Shown piece after piece: positions 9,250 through 22,300 of a DNA stretch of 64,000 nucleotides. Below the pieces are notes generated by a model that saw only the letters and a program-made list of their open reading frames with translations, searched no databases and was not told where the DNA came from. Position 1 is the first letter of the stretch; every line of letters starts with the position of its first letter. Made by a program: the position numbers and the translations under genes. Origin of the DNA: G965202915 sp965202915 (GTDB lineage Bacteria; Pseudomonadota; Gammaproteobacteria; Eutrophobiales; Eutrophobiaceae); assembly GCA_965202915.1 (NCBI GenBank), contig OZ241847.1, positions 682,001-746,000 of the forward strand. Reading direction: 5' to 3'.

Positions 9250-10188
9250 ATGAATAATGACACGTCCACCGACGCCTTTGAGCAATCATTGGTTAATCAA
9301 CTTGCCAGAGAGTGCGTACATGAACAGCGGCAAAGCCGCCGCTGGGGGATCTTTTTTAAATCATTGTTTGCACTGTACATACTGGTGTTCTTCATCCTGT
9401 ACCTCGCCGACAAAACCGACACCATGACCATGGGTTCGGACAAACACACCGCGATCATAGACGTCAACGGGGTGATCGCCGCCGACGCCGAGGCAAGGGC
9501 CGATCACATCATAACCGGCCTGCGCCAGGCATTTGAACACACCGATACGGCCGGCGTCATTATCAGAATCAACAGTCCCGGCGGCAGCCCGGTGCAAGCC
9601 GGCTACGTCAACGACGAGATCAACAGATTACGGCAAAAATACCCGGCCATTCCAATCTATGCGGTCATTTCCGATCTATGCGCCTCCGGCGGTTATTACA
9701 TCGCCGCCGCCGCCGACAAAATCTATGCCAACAAGGCCAGTATTGTCGGCTCCATCGGCGTGATCCTGGCCGGCTTCGGATTTGTTGACACCATAGAAAA
9801 ACTGGGCATAGAGAGACGCCTGCTACATGCCGGGGAAAACAAAGGATTCATGGACCCCTTCTTACCCCTGCAACAGGATCAGGTGGCGCACGTCCATAGC
9901 CTCCTGGAGGCGATTCATCAACAATTCAAGGACGTGCTGATGCAGACCCGGAGCGACCGTCTGCAAACCGATAAAGCAATATTTTCAGGCCTGATATGGA
10001 CCGGGGAACAATCGCTGGAACTGGGACTGGTGGACGCGCTGGGCAGTGCCGGCTACGTCGCCCGCGAGGTCATAGGCGCGGAAAACATCGTTGATTTCAC
10101 CAGGCGTGAAAACTATCTGGACCGATTCGCAAAGATGCTGGGCGCAGCCATCACCGGCACCATAACCCGGAAATTTGAGCTAAGATAA
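9250..10188 (+). CDS. sppA: signal peptide peptidase SppA-like S49 protease
   Basis: Membrane-anchored serine protease that degrades leftover signal peptides. One transmembrane segment (about residues 32-55) precedes the S49 domain. The catalytic Ser is in CASGGYYIAAAADKIYA and the general-base Lys follows in the helix region; SPGGS and GSIGVI are also conserved. At 312 residues it is the short, single-domain form. GGAGA lies 9 nt before the ATG. Confidence 0.9.
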   Translation: MNNDTSTDAFEQSLVNQLARECVHEQRQSRRWGIFFKSLFALYILVFFILYLADKTDTMTMGSDKHTAIIDVNGVIAADAEARADHIITGLRQAFEHTDTAGVIIRINSPGGSPVQAGYVNDEINRLRQKYPAIPIYAVISDLCASGGYYIAAAADKIYANKASIVGSIGVILAGFGFVDTIEKLGIERRLLHAGENKGFMDPFLPLQQDQVAHVHSLLEAIHQQFKDVLMQTRSDRLQTDKAIFSGLIWTGEQSLELGLVDALGSAGYVAREVIGAENIVDFTRRENYLDRFAKMLGAAITGTITRKFELR

Positions 10189-10198
10189 CAGCGACAAC

Positions 10199-10304
10199 CC
10201 AGGGGCAAAGCCCCGGTGTTGCTCGGGAATCCGGGTTGGTTGGGACCCCCCTGCCCCCAGCTATTCGTTGGGGTTGGTTTTATCGGGGCCGGGAGGCCCC
10301 GACT
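10199..10304. repeat. partial copy of the palindrome-ended miniature repeat (copy 3)
   Basis: The right end is the hairpin TCGGGGCC-GGGA-GGCCCCGA (10277-10304), the same end sequence as the complete copy at 23728-24013. The left part retains GGTGTTGCTCGGGAATCCGG and the C-rich core but lacks the matching left end. It ends 12 nt past the stop of the giant FG-GAP gene and fills the space between that gene and sppA, so it may also act as a transcription stop. Confidence 0.65.
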
Positions 10305-10315
10305 CCTGTAGCCCG

Positions 10316-13300
10316 TTAGCCCTCATCCGGGATGAGCGACGGCAGCTCAAACAGGGCCACATCCGGCTCCGCCACCGCCGCCGGTTGCTCGGCCTCCAAC
10401 GCCGACTGCGCCTCCGGCAACGGCCCCAACATCGCCAGCTCATCCTCCATGCGCCTGCGCTGTTGCGCCTCGTCCTCCGGCGGCAAGGCATCGATCAGGG
10501 CGCGGACGTCGACCGTCTGCGTGACGCAACAGTTTTGCAGGGCCTCAGCCAGGTTGGCCTGGCTGGCCGCCATTAAATTCCCGCCCAGCGCTACGTCCAT
10601 ATTGACCAGCAGGCGGGCATTGCCGTTGTCGAAGGTCCTGTACATGGTGCCTTCTATCATCACGTCAGCCGACCGCGCCCAGCCTTCATCGGGGGCGCTG
10701 ACGCTGTCGCCGGCATTGCCGTCAACCCGCAACTCGGCCCGGCCTTCGGTCCTCACCTCGGACAGATTCAGCAGATCCAGACGAGTGAGTGTCAGGCTGT
10801 TATTATTACTTGGGCCATTGCCGCTGATGTCTATGCGCTCTATGCTGCTCAGGCGGGTATCGGCCAGTGTGCTCAGGTCCAGGTTCAAGTCGGTGTTGGC
10901 ATCGGGGTTGGCCAGGCTCAGGGTGTCGCTGCCGCTACCGCCGTCGAACTTGAGCAGATCGGCGTCGCCGAAACCGTCTATATTCAGCACGTCATCGCCG
11001 GCACCGGCGAGCACCACCGTGGCCTCACCGTCGGCGTTCAGGACGTCGTTGCCGTCCGTGCCCAGCACCGCGGCCGCCTCGGTGCTCAGGCCGGCCGGGC
11101 CGCCGAACAGCACGTAGGCCTCGCCGGCATTGCGGCCACCGTCGTCGCCGATGGGCGCCCCGACAAGCAGATCGGCAAAACCGTCCCCGTTGACGTCGCC
11201 GGCGGCGGATACGCTACTGCCCACACGGTCACCGGCCGCATCGCCTTGGATAATAAAGCCGTCGGCCGCATCCAGGTTGCTCAGATCGATGACCCGGCGG
11301 TCACCCCCCGGGCTATCAGAGTCGCTACCAAAGTCGTCCTCTTTGCCGAACAGCACATAGACCTGGCCGGCATTGTTGCCACCGTCGTCGCCCCGGTTCG
11401 CCCCGACGAGCAGGTCGGCAAAACCGTCGCCGTTGACGTCCCCGGCGCCGGATACGCTCACACCCGCAAAGTCTCCGTCGGCATCGTCCCGGATAATAAA
11501 GCCGTCCCCAGCGGCCAGACTGGTCAAATCGATCACCTGGCGGTTGCTACCGTCCAGACTGCCAAATGGATCAGATGGGCCGGACGCCTTACCGAACACG
11601 ACGTAGGCTTCGGTAGGGGCATTGGGGATGGGGATACCGTGGTAGCCGTAACTCCCGACAATCAGATCGGCATAGCCGTCGCCATTCACGTCCCCGGCGC
11701 CGGATACGCTATGGCCTGCAAGATCGAAGCGTACATCGCCCTGGATGATAAAGCCGTCCCCGGCGACCAGACTGGTCAAATCGATCACCCGGCGGCCGCC
11801 CATCTCGCTGCCAAAACCGGACGCCTTGCCGAACACGACGTAGGCTTCGCCGGCATTGTCGCCACCGTCGTCGCCCCGGGGCACCCCGACGATGAGGTCG
11901 GCATAGCCATCGCCGTTCACGTCCCCGGCACCGGATACGCTAGTGCCCGCCCGGTCAAGTCTTTCATCCCCCTGGATAATAAAGCCTTCCTCCGGGGCCA
12001 GACTGGTCAAATCCATCATTTGGCGGCCGCCGACCAGTTCGCCAAATGGATTAGATGGGCCGGAGGCCTTGCCGAACACGACATAGACCTCACCGGCATT
12101 GTACCCACCGTCGTCGCCCCGGGGCACCCCGACGAGCAGGTCGGCATAGCCATCGCCATTCACGTCCCCGGCACCGGATACGCTGGAGCCCGCAAAGTCG
12201 AAGTATGCACCGCCGCTCTGCATAACAAAGCCTTCCTCCGGGGCCAGACTGGTCAAATCCACGACCCGACGGTTGCTGCCGTCCGGGCTGCCAAATGGAT
12301 CAGATGGGCTGTCCGCCTTGCCGAACACCAGATAGGCCTCGCCGGCAAAACCGGTGCCGGCGCCACCACCACCATTGGGCGCCCCTACGATCAGGTCAGC
12401 ATAGCCATCGCCGTTGACGTCGCCGGCAGCGGATACGCTAGTGCCCGCACGGTCGTGTCTCGCATCGCCCTGGATAATAAAGCCTTCCTCCGGGGTCAGA
12501 CTGGTCAAATCCATTACCTGGCGGTTGGCACTGTCCGAGCTACCAAATGGATCAGATGGGTCAGACGCCTTGCCGAACACGACGTAGGCCTCACCGGCAC
12601 TGCCGCCACCGTCGTTACCCCAGAGCGCCCCGACAATCAGGTCGGCATAGCCGTCGCCGTTGACGTCGCCGGCATCGGATACGCTGGAGCCCGCACGGTC
12701 TCGGTACGCATCGCCCTGGATAATAAAGCCCTCCCCGGCGGTGAGATCAGTCAGATCGACCGTCGGGATGAGCCCGCTGATATCGATGGCGATATTGACC
12801 AGCAGGCGGGCATTGCCGTTTTCGAAGGCCTTATAGGTGGTGCCTTCTATCATCACGTCAGCCTGCTGCACCCAGCCGTCATCGTTGAGGGTGACGCGGT
12901 CACCGGCATTGCCGTCAACCCGCAGCTCGGCCCGACCGTCGGTCCGTACCTCGGACAGATTCAGCAGGTCCAGACGAGTGAGGGTCAGGCTGTTATCACC
13001 ATTACCGCTCAGGTCTATGTGCTCTATGCTGCTTATCCGGCTATCGGCGAGTGTGCTCAGATCCAGGTGCAGGCTCGGATTCGGATTGGTGCCTGCATCC
13101 AGGTTGGCCAGGCTCAGGGTGTCGCTGCCGCTGCCGCCGTCGAACTTGAGCAGATCGGCGTCGCCGAAGCCGTCTATATTCAGCACGTCATCGCCGGCAC
13201 CGGCGAGCACCACCGTCGCCTCGCCGTCGACATTCAGGACGTCGTTGTCGTCCGTGCCCAGCACCGCGGCTGCCTCGGTACTCAGGCCGGCCGGGCTGCC

Positions 13301-16300
13301 GAACAGCACGTAGGCCTCGCCGGCATTGCGGCCACCGTCGTCGCCGGTGGGCGCCCCGACAAGCAGATCGGCAAAACCGTCACCGTTGACGTCGCCGGCG
13401 CCGGATACGCTATTGCCCGCCGAGTCATAGGCCGCATCGCACTGGATAATAAAGCCGTCGGCCGCATCCAGGTTGCTCAGATCGATGACCCGGCGGTCAC
13501 CTATCGGACTGCCAAAGCCGTACTCTTTGCCGAACACGACGTAGGCCTCGCCGGCACTGTGGCCACCGTCGTCACCATCCTGTGCCCCGACAATAAGGTC
13601 AGTATAGCCGTCACCGTTGACGTCGCCGGCACCGGATACGCTAAAGCCCGCAAAGTCTCCCGCCGCATCGCCCTGGATAATAAAGCCGTCCCCTGTGTCC
13701 AGGTTGGTCAAATCCACGACCCGGCGGCCGGTACTGTCCGGGCTGCCAAATGGATCAGATGGGCCAGACGCCTTGCCGAATACGACATAGGCTTCGCCGG
13801 CATTGGTACCACCGTCATCGCCCTGGAACGCCCCGACAATCAGGTCAGCATAGCCGTCGCCGTTGATGTCCCCGGCGCCAGATACACTCACGCCCGTATA
13901 GTCTCTGTTCGTATCGCCTTGGATGATAAAGCCGTCGCCGGCGGCCAAACCAGTCAAATCCATCACCCGGCTGCTGCTGTCGTCCAGTTCGCCAAAGCCG
14001 GACGCCTTGCCAAATACGACGTAGGCCTCGCCGGCAAGGAGGCCACCGTCGTCGCCCCAGGGCGCCCCGACAATCAGGTCGGCAAAGCCGTCGCCGTTGA
14101 CGTCCCCAGCTCCGGATACGCTATAGCCCGCACTGTCACGCTCCGCATCGCCCTGGATGATAAAGCCTTCCTCCGGGGCCAGACTGGTCAAATCCATCAT
14201 TTGGCGGCCGCCGACCAGTTCGCCAAATGGATTAGATGGGCCGGACGCCTTGCCGAACACGACATAGGCCTCACCGGCATTAAGGCCACCGTCGTCGCCC
14301 CGGGGCACCCCGACGAGCAGGTCGGCATAGCCGTCGCCGTTGACGTCCCCGGCTCCGGATACGCTTATCCCCGCCCGGTCATCCGGCCTATCGCCCTGGA
14401 TAACAAAGCCGTCCCCTGCCGCGAGGTCAGTCAAATCCACGACCTGGCGGTTGGCACTGTCCCGGCTACCAAAGCCGGAGGCCTTGCCGAACACGACGTA
14501 GGCCTCGCCGGCAAAGCGGCCACCGTCATCGCCCAAGTGCGCCCCAACAATCAGGTCGGCATAACCGTCGCCGTTGACGTCGCCGGCACCGGATACACTC
14601 GCGCCCGCATGGTCATCGTTCGCGTCGCCCTGGATAATAAAGCCTTCCGCCGGGGCCAGATTGGCCAAATCCATTACCTGGCGGCCGGTACCGTCCGGGC
14701 TGCCAAAGCCGCCGGAGGCCTTGCCGAACAGGACATAGGCCTCGCCGGCAGTGTCGCCACCGTCATCGCCCAAACCAACCCCAACAATCAAGTCAGCATA
14801 GCCGTCGCCATTGACGTCGCCAGCGCCGGATACGCTGGTGCCCGCATGATCATGAGCCTTATCGCCCTGAATAATAAAGCCCTCCCCGGCGGTGAGATCA
14901 GTCAGATCGACCGTCAGTATGTCGACCGTCGGCATGATCGTCCCGCCGATATCGATGGCGATATTGACCAGCAGGCGGGCATTGCCGTTTTCGAAGGCCT
15001 TATAAGTGGTGCCTTCTATCATCACGTCAGCCCGCTGCACCCAGCCGTCATCGTTGACGGTGACGCGGTCGCCGGCATTGCCGTCAACCCGCAGCTCGGT
15101 CCGGCCGTCGGTCCGTACCTCGGACAGATTCAACAGGTCCAGACGAGTGAGGGTCAGGCTGTTATCACCGTTACCGCTCAGGTCTATGTGCTCTATGCTG
15201 CTTATCCGGCTATCGGCGAGTGTGCTCAGATCCAGGTGCAGGCCTGGGTTCGGATTGGTGCCCGCATCCAGGTTGACCAGGCACAGGGTGTCGGTGCCGG
15301 TGCCGCCGTCGAACTTGAGCAGATCAGCGTCGCCGAAGCCGTCTATATTCAGCACGTCATCGCCGGCGCCGGCGAGCACCACCGTGGCTTCACCGTCGGC
15401 ATTCAGATCATCGTTGCCGTCCGTGCCCAGCACCGCGGCCGCCTCGGTGCTCAGACCGGCCGGGCCGCCGAACAGCACATAGGCCTCGCCGGCATCGGTG
15501 CCACCATCATCACCATAGGGTGCTCCGACGATCAGGTCGGCAAAACCGTCACCGTTGACGTCGCCGGCCGCGGATACGCTCCTGCCCGCCCGGTCACCAG
15601 CCTCATCGCCCTGGATAATAAAGCCGTCCGCCGCATCCAGGTTGCTCAGATCGATGACCCGGCGGCCACTACTGTCCAGGCTGCCAAATGGATCAGATTG
15701 GGGATCAAATGGGTCAGAGGCCTTGCCAAACACGACGTAGGTCTCGCCGGCATTGTCGCCACCGTCGTCGCTCTGGTGCGCCCCGACGATGAGGTCGGCA
15801 AAACCGTCGCCGTTCACGTCGCCGGCGGCGGATATGCTCACACCCGCCTGGTCATCAACCGCGTCGCCCTGGATAATAAAGCCGTCCGCTGCCGCCAGAC
15901 TGGTCAAATCCACGACCCGGCGGCCGGTACCGTCCAGTTCGCCGAAGCCGGACGCCTTGCCGAATACGACGTAGGCCTCGCCGGCAAAGCGGCCACCGTC
16001 GTTGCCACAGGGTGCCCCGACAATCAGGTCGGCAAAGCCGTCGCCGTTCACGTCGCCGGCATAGGATACGCTGGCGCCCGCGGTATCACCAGCCTCATCG
16101 CCCTGGATAATAAAGCCCTCCGTTGGCGCCAGATTGGTCAAATCCATCACCCGGCGGTTGCTGTCGTCCAGTTCGCCAAAACCAGAGGCCTTGCCAAACA
16201 CGACGTAGGCCTCGCCGGCATAGTTGCCACCGTCGTCGCCAAAGTGTGCCCCGACAATCAGGTCGGCATAGCCATCGCCGTTGACGTCCCCGGCACCGGA

Positions 16301-19300
16301 TACGCTCACGCCCGCCTGGTCAAAGGCCGCATCGCCCTGGATGATAAAGCCTTCCTCCGGGGCCAGACTGGTCAAATCCACGACCTGGCGGTTGGTCGTC
16401 GCGTCCAGGCTGCCAAATGGATCAGATCCCTTGCCGAACAAGACGTAGGCCTCGCCGGCATCGCTTTCACCGTCGTTGCCCTGGTTTGCCCCGACGATGA
16501 GGTCGGCAAAGCCGTCACCGTTGACGTCGCCGGCAGCGGATACGCTGGCGCCCGCCCAGTCGAAGTGTACATCGCCCTGGATAACAAAGCCGTCGCCGGC
16601 GGCCAGACTGGTCAAATCCACGACCTGGCGGCCGGTACCGTCCAGACTGCCGAATGGATCAGATGGGGCGGAGGCCTTGCCAAATACGACATAGGCCTCG
16701 CCGGCATTGATGCCACCATCATCGCCAGAGGGCGCCCCGACGATCAAGTCGGCAAAGCCGTCGCCGTTGACGTCGCCGGCGCCGGATACGCTATGGCCCG
16801 CAAAGTCGTATCCCGCATCGCCCTGGATAATAAAGCCTTCCTCCGGGGCCAGATTGGTCAAATCCATCACCTGGCGACCGCCGACCAGTTCGCCAAATGG
16901 ATCAGATGGGTCGGAGGCCTTGCCGAATACGACGTAGGCCTCGCCGGCAAAACGGCCACCGTCGTCGCCAAAACGCGCCCCGACGATCAGATCGGCATAG
17001 CCGTCACCGTTGACGTCGCCGGCATCGGATACGCTTCTGCCCGCCCCGTCACCGGCCTCATCGCCCTGGATAATAAAGCCCTCCCCGGCGGTGAGATCAG
17101 TCAGATCGACCGTCGGCATGATCCCGCTGATATCGATGGCGATATTGACCAGCAGGCGGGCATTGCCGTTTTCGAAGGCCTTATAGGTGGTGCCTTCTAT
17201 CTCTTCCGTGCCTCGCCGCACCCAGCCGTCATCGTTGAGGGTGACGCGGTCGCCGGCATTGCCGTCAACCCGCAGCTCAGCCTGGCCGTCGCTCCGCACC
17301 TCAGACAGATTCAGCAGGTCCAGACGAGTGAGGGTCAGGCTGTTATCACCATTACCGCTCAGATCTATGTGCTCTATGCTGCTTATCCGGCTATCGGCGA
17401 GTGTGCTCAGATCCAGGTGCAGGCTCGAGTTCGGATTGGTGCCTGCATCGAGGTTGACCAGGCACAGGGTGTCGGTGCCGGTGCCGCCGTCCAACTTGAG
17501 CAGATCGGCGTCGCCGAAGCCGTCTATATTCAGCACGTCATCGCCGGCGCCGGCGAGCACCACCGTGGCCTCGCCGTCGACATTCAGATCATCGTTGCCG
17601 TCCGTGCCCAGTACCGCGACCGCCTCGGTGCTCAGGCCCGCCGGGCCGCCGAACAGCACATAGGCCTCGCCGGCATTGATGCCACCATCGTCACCATGGG
17701 GTGCCCCGACGATCAGGTCGGCAAAACCGTCGCCGTTCACGTCGCCGGCGGCGGATACGCTAAAGCCCGCCTGGTCATAGGCGGCATCGCCCTGGATAAT
17801 AAAGCCGTCCGCCGCATCCAGGTTGCTCAGATCGATGACCCGGCGGCCGCTACTGTCCAGGCTGCTAAATGGATCAGATTGGGGATCAGATGGGTCGGAG
17901 GCCTTGCCAAACACGACGTAGGCCTCGCCGGCATCGGTGCCACTGTCGTCGCCCTGGTTCGCACCGACGATGAGGTCGGCAAAGCCATCGCCGTTGACGT
18001 CACCGGCGGCGGATATGCTCACACCCGCCTGGTCATCGACCGCGTCGCCCTGGATAATAAAGCCGTCCGCTACCGCCAGACTGGTCAAATCCACGACCCG
18101 GCGGCCGGTACCGTCCAGTTCGCCGAAGCCGGACGCCTTGCCGAATACGACGTAGGCCTCGCCGGCAAAGTGGCCACCGTCGCTGCCACAGGGGGCCCCG
18201 ACAATCAGGTCGGCAAAGCCGTCGCCGTTCACGTCGCCGGCATGGGATACGCTGGAACCCGCGGTATCACCAGCCTCATCGCCCTGGATAATAAAGCCTT
18301 CCGTTGCCGTCAGATCGGTCAAATCCATCACCCGGCGGTTGCTGTCGTCCAGTTCGCCAAAACCTGAGGCCTTGCCGAACACGACGTAGGCCTCGCCGGC
18401 AAAGATGCCACCGTCGTCACCCCTGGACGCCCCGACAATCAGGTCGGCATAGCCATCGCCGTTCACGTCCCCGGCACCGGATACGCTCACGCCCGCCCGG
18501 TCAAAGCTTTCATCACCCTGGATGATAAAGCCTTCATCCGGGGCCAGATTGGTCAAATCCACGACCTGGCGGTCACCATTGTCCGGGCTACCAAATTCGT
18601 CATCTTTGCCGAACACGACGTAGGCCTCGCCGGCACGGGTGCCACCGTCGTCACCCTTGTGCGCCCCGACAATCAGGTCGGTAAAGCCGTCGCCGTTGAC
18701 GTCCCCGGCACCGGATACGCTGGCGCCCGCCCAGTCGAAGTGTACATCGCCCTGGATAACAAAGCCGTCGCCGGCGGCCAGACTGGTCAAATCCACGACT
18801 TGGCGGCCGCTACCGTCCAGGTTACCAAAACCTGACGCCTTACCGAATACGACATAGGCCTCGCCGGCCTCGAGGCCACCGTCCCAGCCAGAGGGCGCCC
18901 CGACGAGCAGGTCGGCAAAGCCGTCGCCGTTGACGTCGCCGGCGCCGGATACGCTATAGCCCGCAAAGTCGTATCTCGCATCGCCCTGGATAATAAAGCC
19001 TTCCTCCGGGGCCAGATTGGTCAAATCCATCACCTGGCGGCCGCCGACCAGTTCGCCAAATGGATCAGATGGGTCGGAGGCCTTGCCGAATACGACGTAG
19101 GCCTCGCCGGCATCGGTGCCACCGTCGTCGCCAAAGCGCGCCCCGACGATCAGATCGGTATAGCCGTCGCCGTTGACGTCGCCGGCGCCGGATACGCTCA
19201 CGCCCGCATGGTCTCCGGCCTCATCGCCCTGGATAATAAAGCCGTCCCCGGCGGTGAGATCAGTCAGATCGACCGTCGGGATGATCCCGCCGATATCGAC

Positions 19301-22300
19301 GGCGATATTGACCAGCAGGCGGGCATTGCCGTTTTCGAAGGCCTTATAGGTGGTGCCTTCTATCATCACGTCAGCCCGCTGCACCCAGCCATCATCGGTG
19401 ACGGTGACGCGGTCGCCGGCATTGCCGTCAACCCGCAACTCGGCCCGGCCTTCGGTCCGTACCTCGGACAGATTCAGCAGGTCCAGACGAGTGAGGGTCA
19501 GGCTGTTATCACCGTTACCGCTCAGATCTATGTGCTCTATGCTGCTTATCCGGCTATCGGCGAGTGTGCTCAGATCCAGGTGCAGGCTTGGGTTCGGATT
19601 GGTGCCCAAATCGAGGTTGACCAGGCACAGGGTGTCGGTGCCGGTGCCGCCGTCCAACTTGAGCAGATCGGCGTCGCCGAAACCGTCTATATTCAGCACG
19701 TCATCGCCGGCGCCGGCAAGCACCACCGTCGCCTCGCCGTCGACATTCAGGAAGTCGTCGCCGTCCGTGCCCAGCACCGCGACCGCCTCGGTGCTCAGGC
19801 CCGCCGGGCCGCCGAACACTACATACGCCTCGCCGACGTCGACCCTGTCGCCGGCGGGGTTATTAACGTCGGCAAGATTCGCCCCGACGAGCAGATCGGC
19901 AAAACCGTCGCCGTTGACGTCGCCGGCCGCGGATACGCTCGTGCCCGCCTGGTCATCGGCCGCATCACCCTGGATGGCAAAGCCGTCCGCCGCATCCAGG
20001 TTGCCCAGATCGATGACCCGGCGAGTGCCGTCCGGATTGCCGAATGGATCAGATGGGGCGGAATCCTTGCCGAATATCACATAGGCTTCGCCGGCATGGG
20101 TGCCACCATCGTCGCTCCTGTATGCCCCGACCAGCAGATCGGCAAAGCCGTCGCCGTTGACGTCGCCGGCTCCGGATACGCTTCTACCCGCCAAGTCGAA
20201 GACATCATCGCCCTGGATGGTAAAGCCGTCCGCCGCATTCAGATTGCTCAGATCGATGACCCGGCGAGTGCCGTCCGGACTGCCGAATGGATCAGATGGG
20301 TCCCCCTCTTTACCGAATATCACATAGGCTGCGCCGGCATAGGTACCACCGTCGTCGCTTCCGACTGCCCCGATGATCAGATCGGCATAGCCGTCGCCGT
20401 TGACGTCGCCGGCACCGGATACGCTTGTGCCCGCAAAGTCGAAGTTTGCACCGCCCTGGATGATAAAGCCTTCTTCCGGGGCCAGGCTTTCCAGGTCCAC
20501 GACCTGGCGGCCTCCCATGGGGTTGCCGAATGGATCAGATGGGTCGCCCTCTTTACCGAATATCACATAGGCCTCGCCGGCGTCTTGCTTGTTGCCATCG
20601 GACGTGTCGACATCGGCAGAGGGTGCGCCGATGATGAGGTCGGCATAGCCGTCGCCATTGACGTCGCCGGCGCCGGATACGCTAAAGCCGGCGAAGTCGA
20701 AGCCCGCGTCGCCCTGGATAATAAAGCCGTCGCCTGTGTCCAGACTGGTCAAATCCACGACCCGGCGGACATCCGTGATGGTGCCGTCCTCAAGGGTTCT
20801 GCCGACGTCGTTGCCAAAGCCGGAGGCCTTGCCAAACACGACATAGGCCTCGCCGGAGTCCATGCCGCCGTCGTCACCACTGCGTGCCCCGATGAGCAGA
20901 TCGGTATAGCCGTCGCCGTTGACGTCGCCGGCACCGGATACACTAAAGCCGGCAGTATCCAGGTCCACGTCACCCTGGATAATAAAGCCGTCGCCTGGGT
21001 CCAGACTTTCCAGGTCTATGGACCGGCGGCCACTACTGTCCACGCTGCCAAAACCATCCTGTTTGCCGAATACCAGATAGGCCTCGCCGGCATTCTGACC
21101 TCCGTCGTCGCCTTCAATGACCCCGATAAGCAGATCGGCAAAGCCGTCGCCGTTGACGTCTCCGGCACCGGATACGCTAAAGCCCGCCTGGTCTCCCGCC
21201 GCGTCGCCCTGGACAATGAAGCCGTCCGCCGGCGCCAGGCTGTTCAACTCTATCACCTTGTGGACAACCGTGGTGCCGTCCTCGAGAACAGTGCTGACGT
21301 CATGGCCAAAGCCGGAGACCTTGCCAAACACGATATAGGCCTCGCCGGCATCGGTGCCGCCGTCGTCGCCTCTGTGCGCCCCGATGATGAGGTCGACATA
21401 GCCGTCGCCATTGACGTCGCCGGCACCGGATACACTAAAGCCCGCCTGGTCTTCCGCCGCGTCGCCACGGATAATAAAGCCGTCCGCCGCCGCCAGCTCA
21501 GTGAGGTCTATGCTGTCGAGGATACGGGTGATATCGACGTTCACAATTACCGGATCGGCGGCCTGGAGACCATCGTCGTCCGCCACCTGCAACGTAAAGC
21601 CGTCTGAGGGGGCATTACTGCCATCATGCACGTACACCACCTCGCCCGCCTCAAGCTGGGCCTGGGTGAATGAGTCGATGGCCGTACCCGCGGCCGTGCT
21701 CAGTTCCAGGTGTCCGTTTGCCGGTTCGGCACCGGTCATAAACGTCCAGGTGAGCTCAGCCGCACCGTCGCTCTCATCCGCGTCCGTCGCCGTCAGGTCG
21801 TTCGGGGTCAGGGTATAGCTTGCGCCCTCAACCACCTGGAACTCGCCATCGCCGGTGGTGATCGGCGCCTCGTTCGCCTTGGTGAGCGCAAGACTGAGGT
21901 CGGCGGTCGCCTCCGACGGGTTGCGCACCGCCCGCACGCTTACCTCCAGGTCCGGGTTGGTCTCAAAGTCCAGCGCCACACCGGCTCTCAGCAATAACTC
22001 AGTCTGGTCGTCGCTGAGCTCAAACAGCGCCGCGTCGGCACCGACCAGTTCCAGGTCGCGCGGACCGAGATCGGCATCGGTGACGGCAATATCGGCGACC
22101 CGTGTGCGGGCGCTGACGTCGGCGTCCTCGGCCAGTTGGGGAATCACATTGCTCAACGTCACCTCGGTCGGGGCCATATCCACCACCGGGGTGGAGACGG
22201 TCACGGTCAGCGGCACCGGCGGAACCTGCGCGATGCCCTCCGGGTCGGCCGGGTTCTGCAACCGGACTTCAAAGCTGTCATCACTATCATCGCTGCCGGT

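Noticed and set aside
11246..18367. A 2373-codon open frame on the plus strand opposite the giant FG-GAP gene
   Set aside because: It is the mirror of a highly repetitive, GC-rich coding sequence; its translation is a monotonous repeat without any family signature and has no ribosome site. The minus-strand frame has clear domains.
10618..21480. Regular short repeats suggesting a CRISPR array
   Set aside because: The repeats are coding, about 300 bases apart per FG-GAP unit, in one frame; there are no uniform repeats with unique spacers.
19208..21607. A 799-codon plus-strand frame opposite the same gene
   Set aside because: Same reason: an antisense shadow of the FG-GAP repeats.
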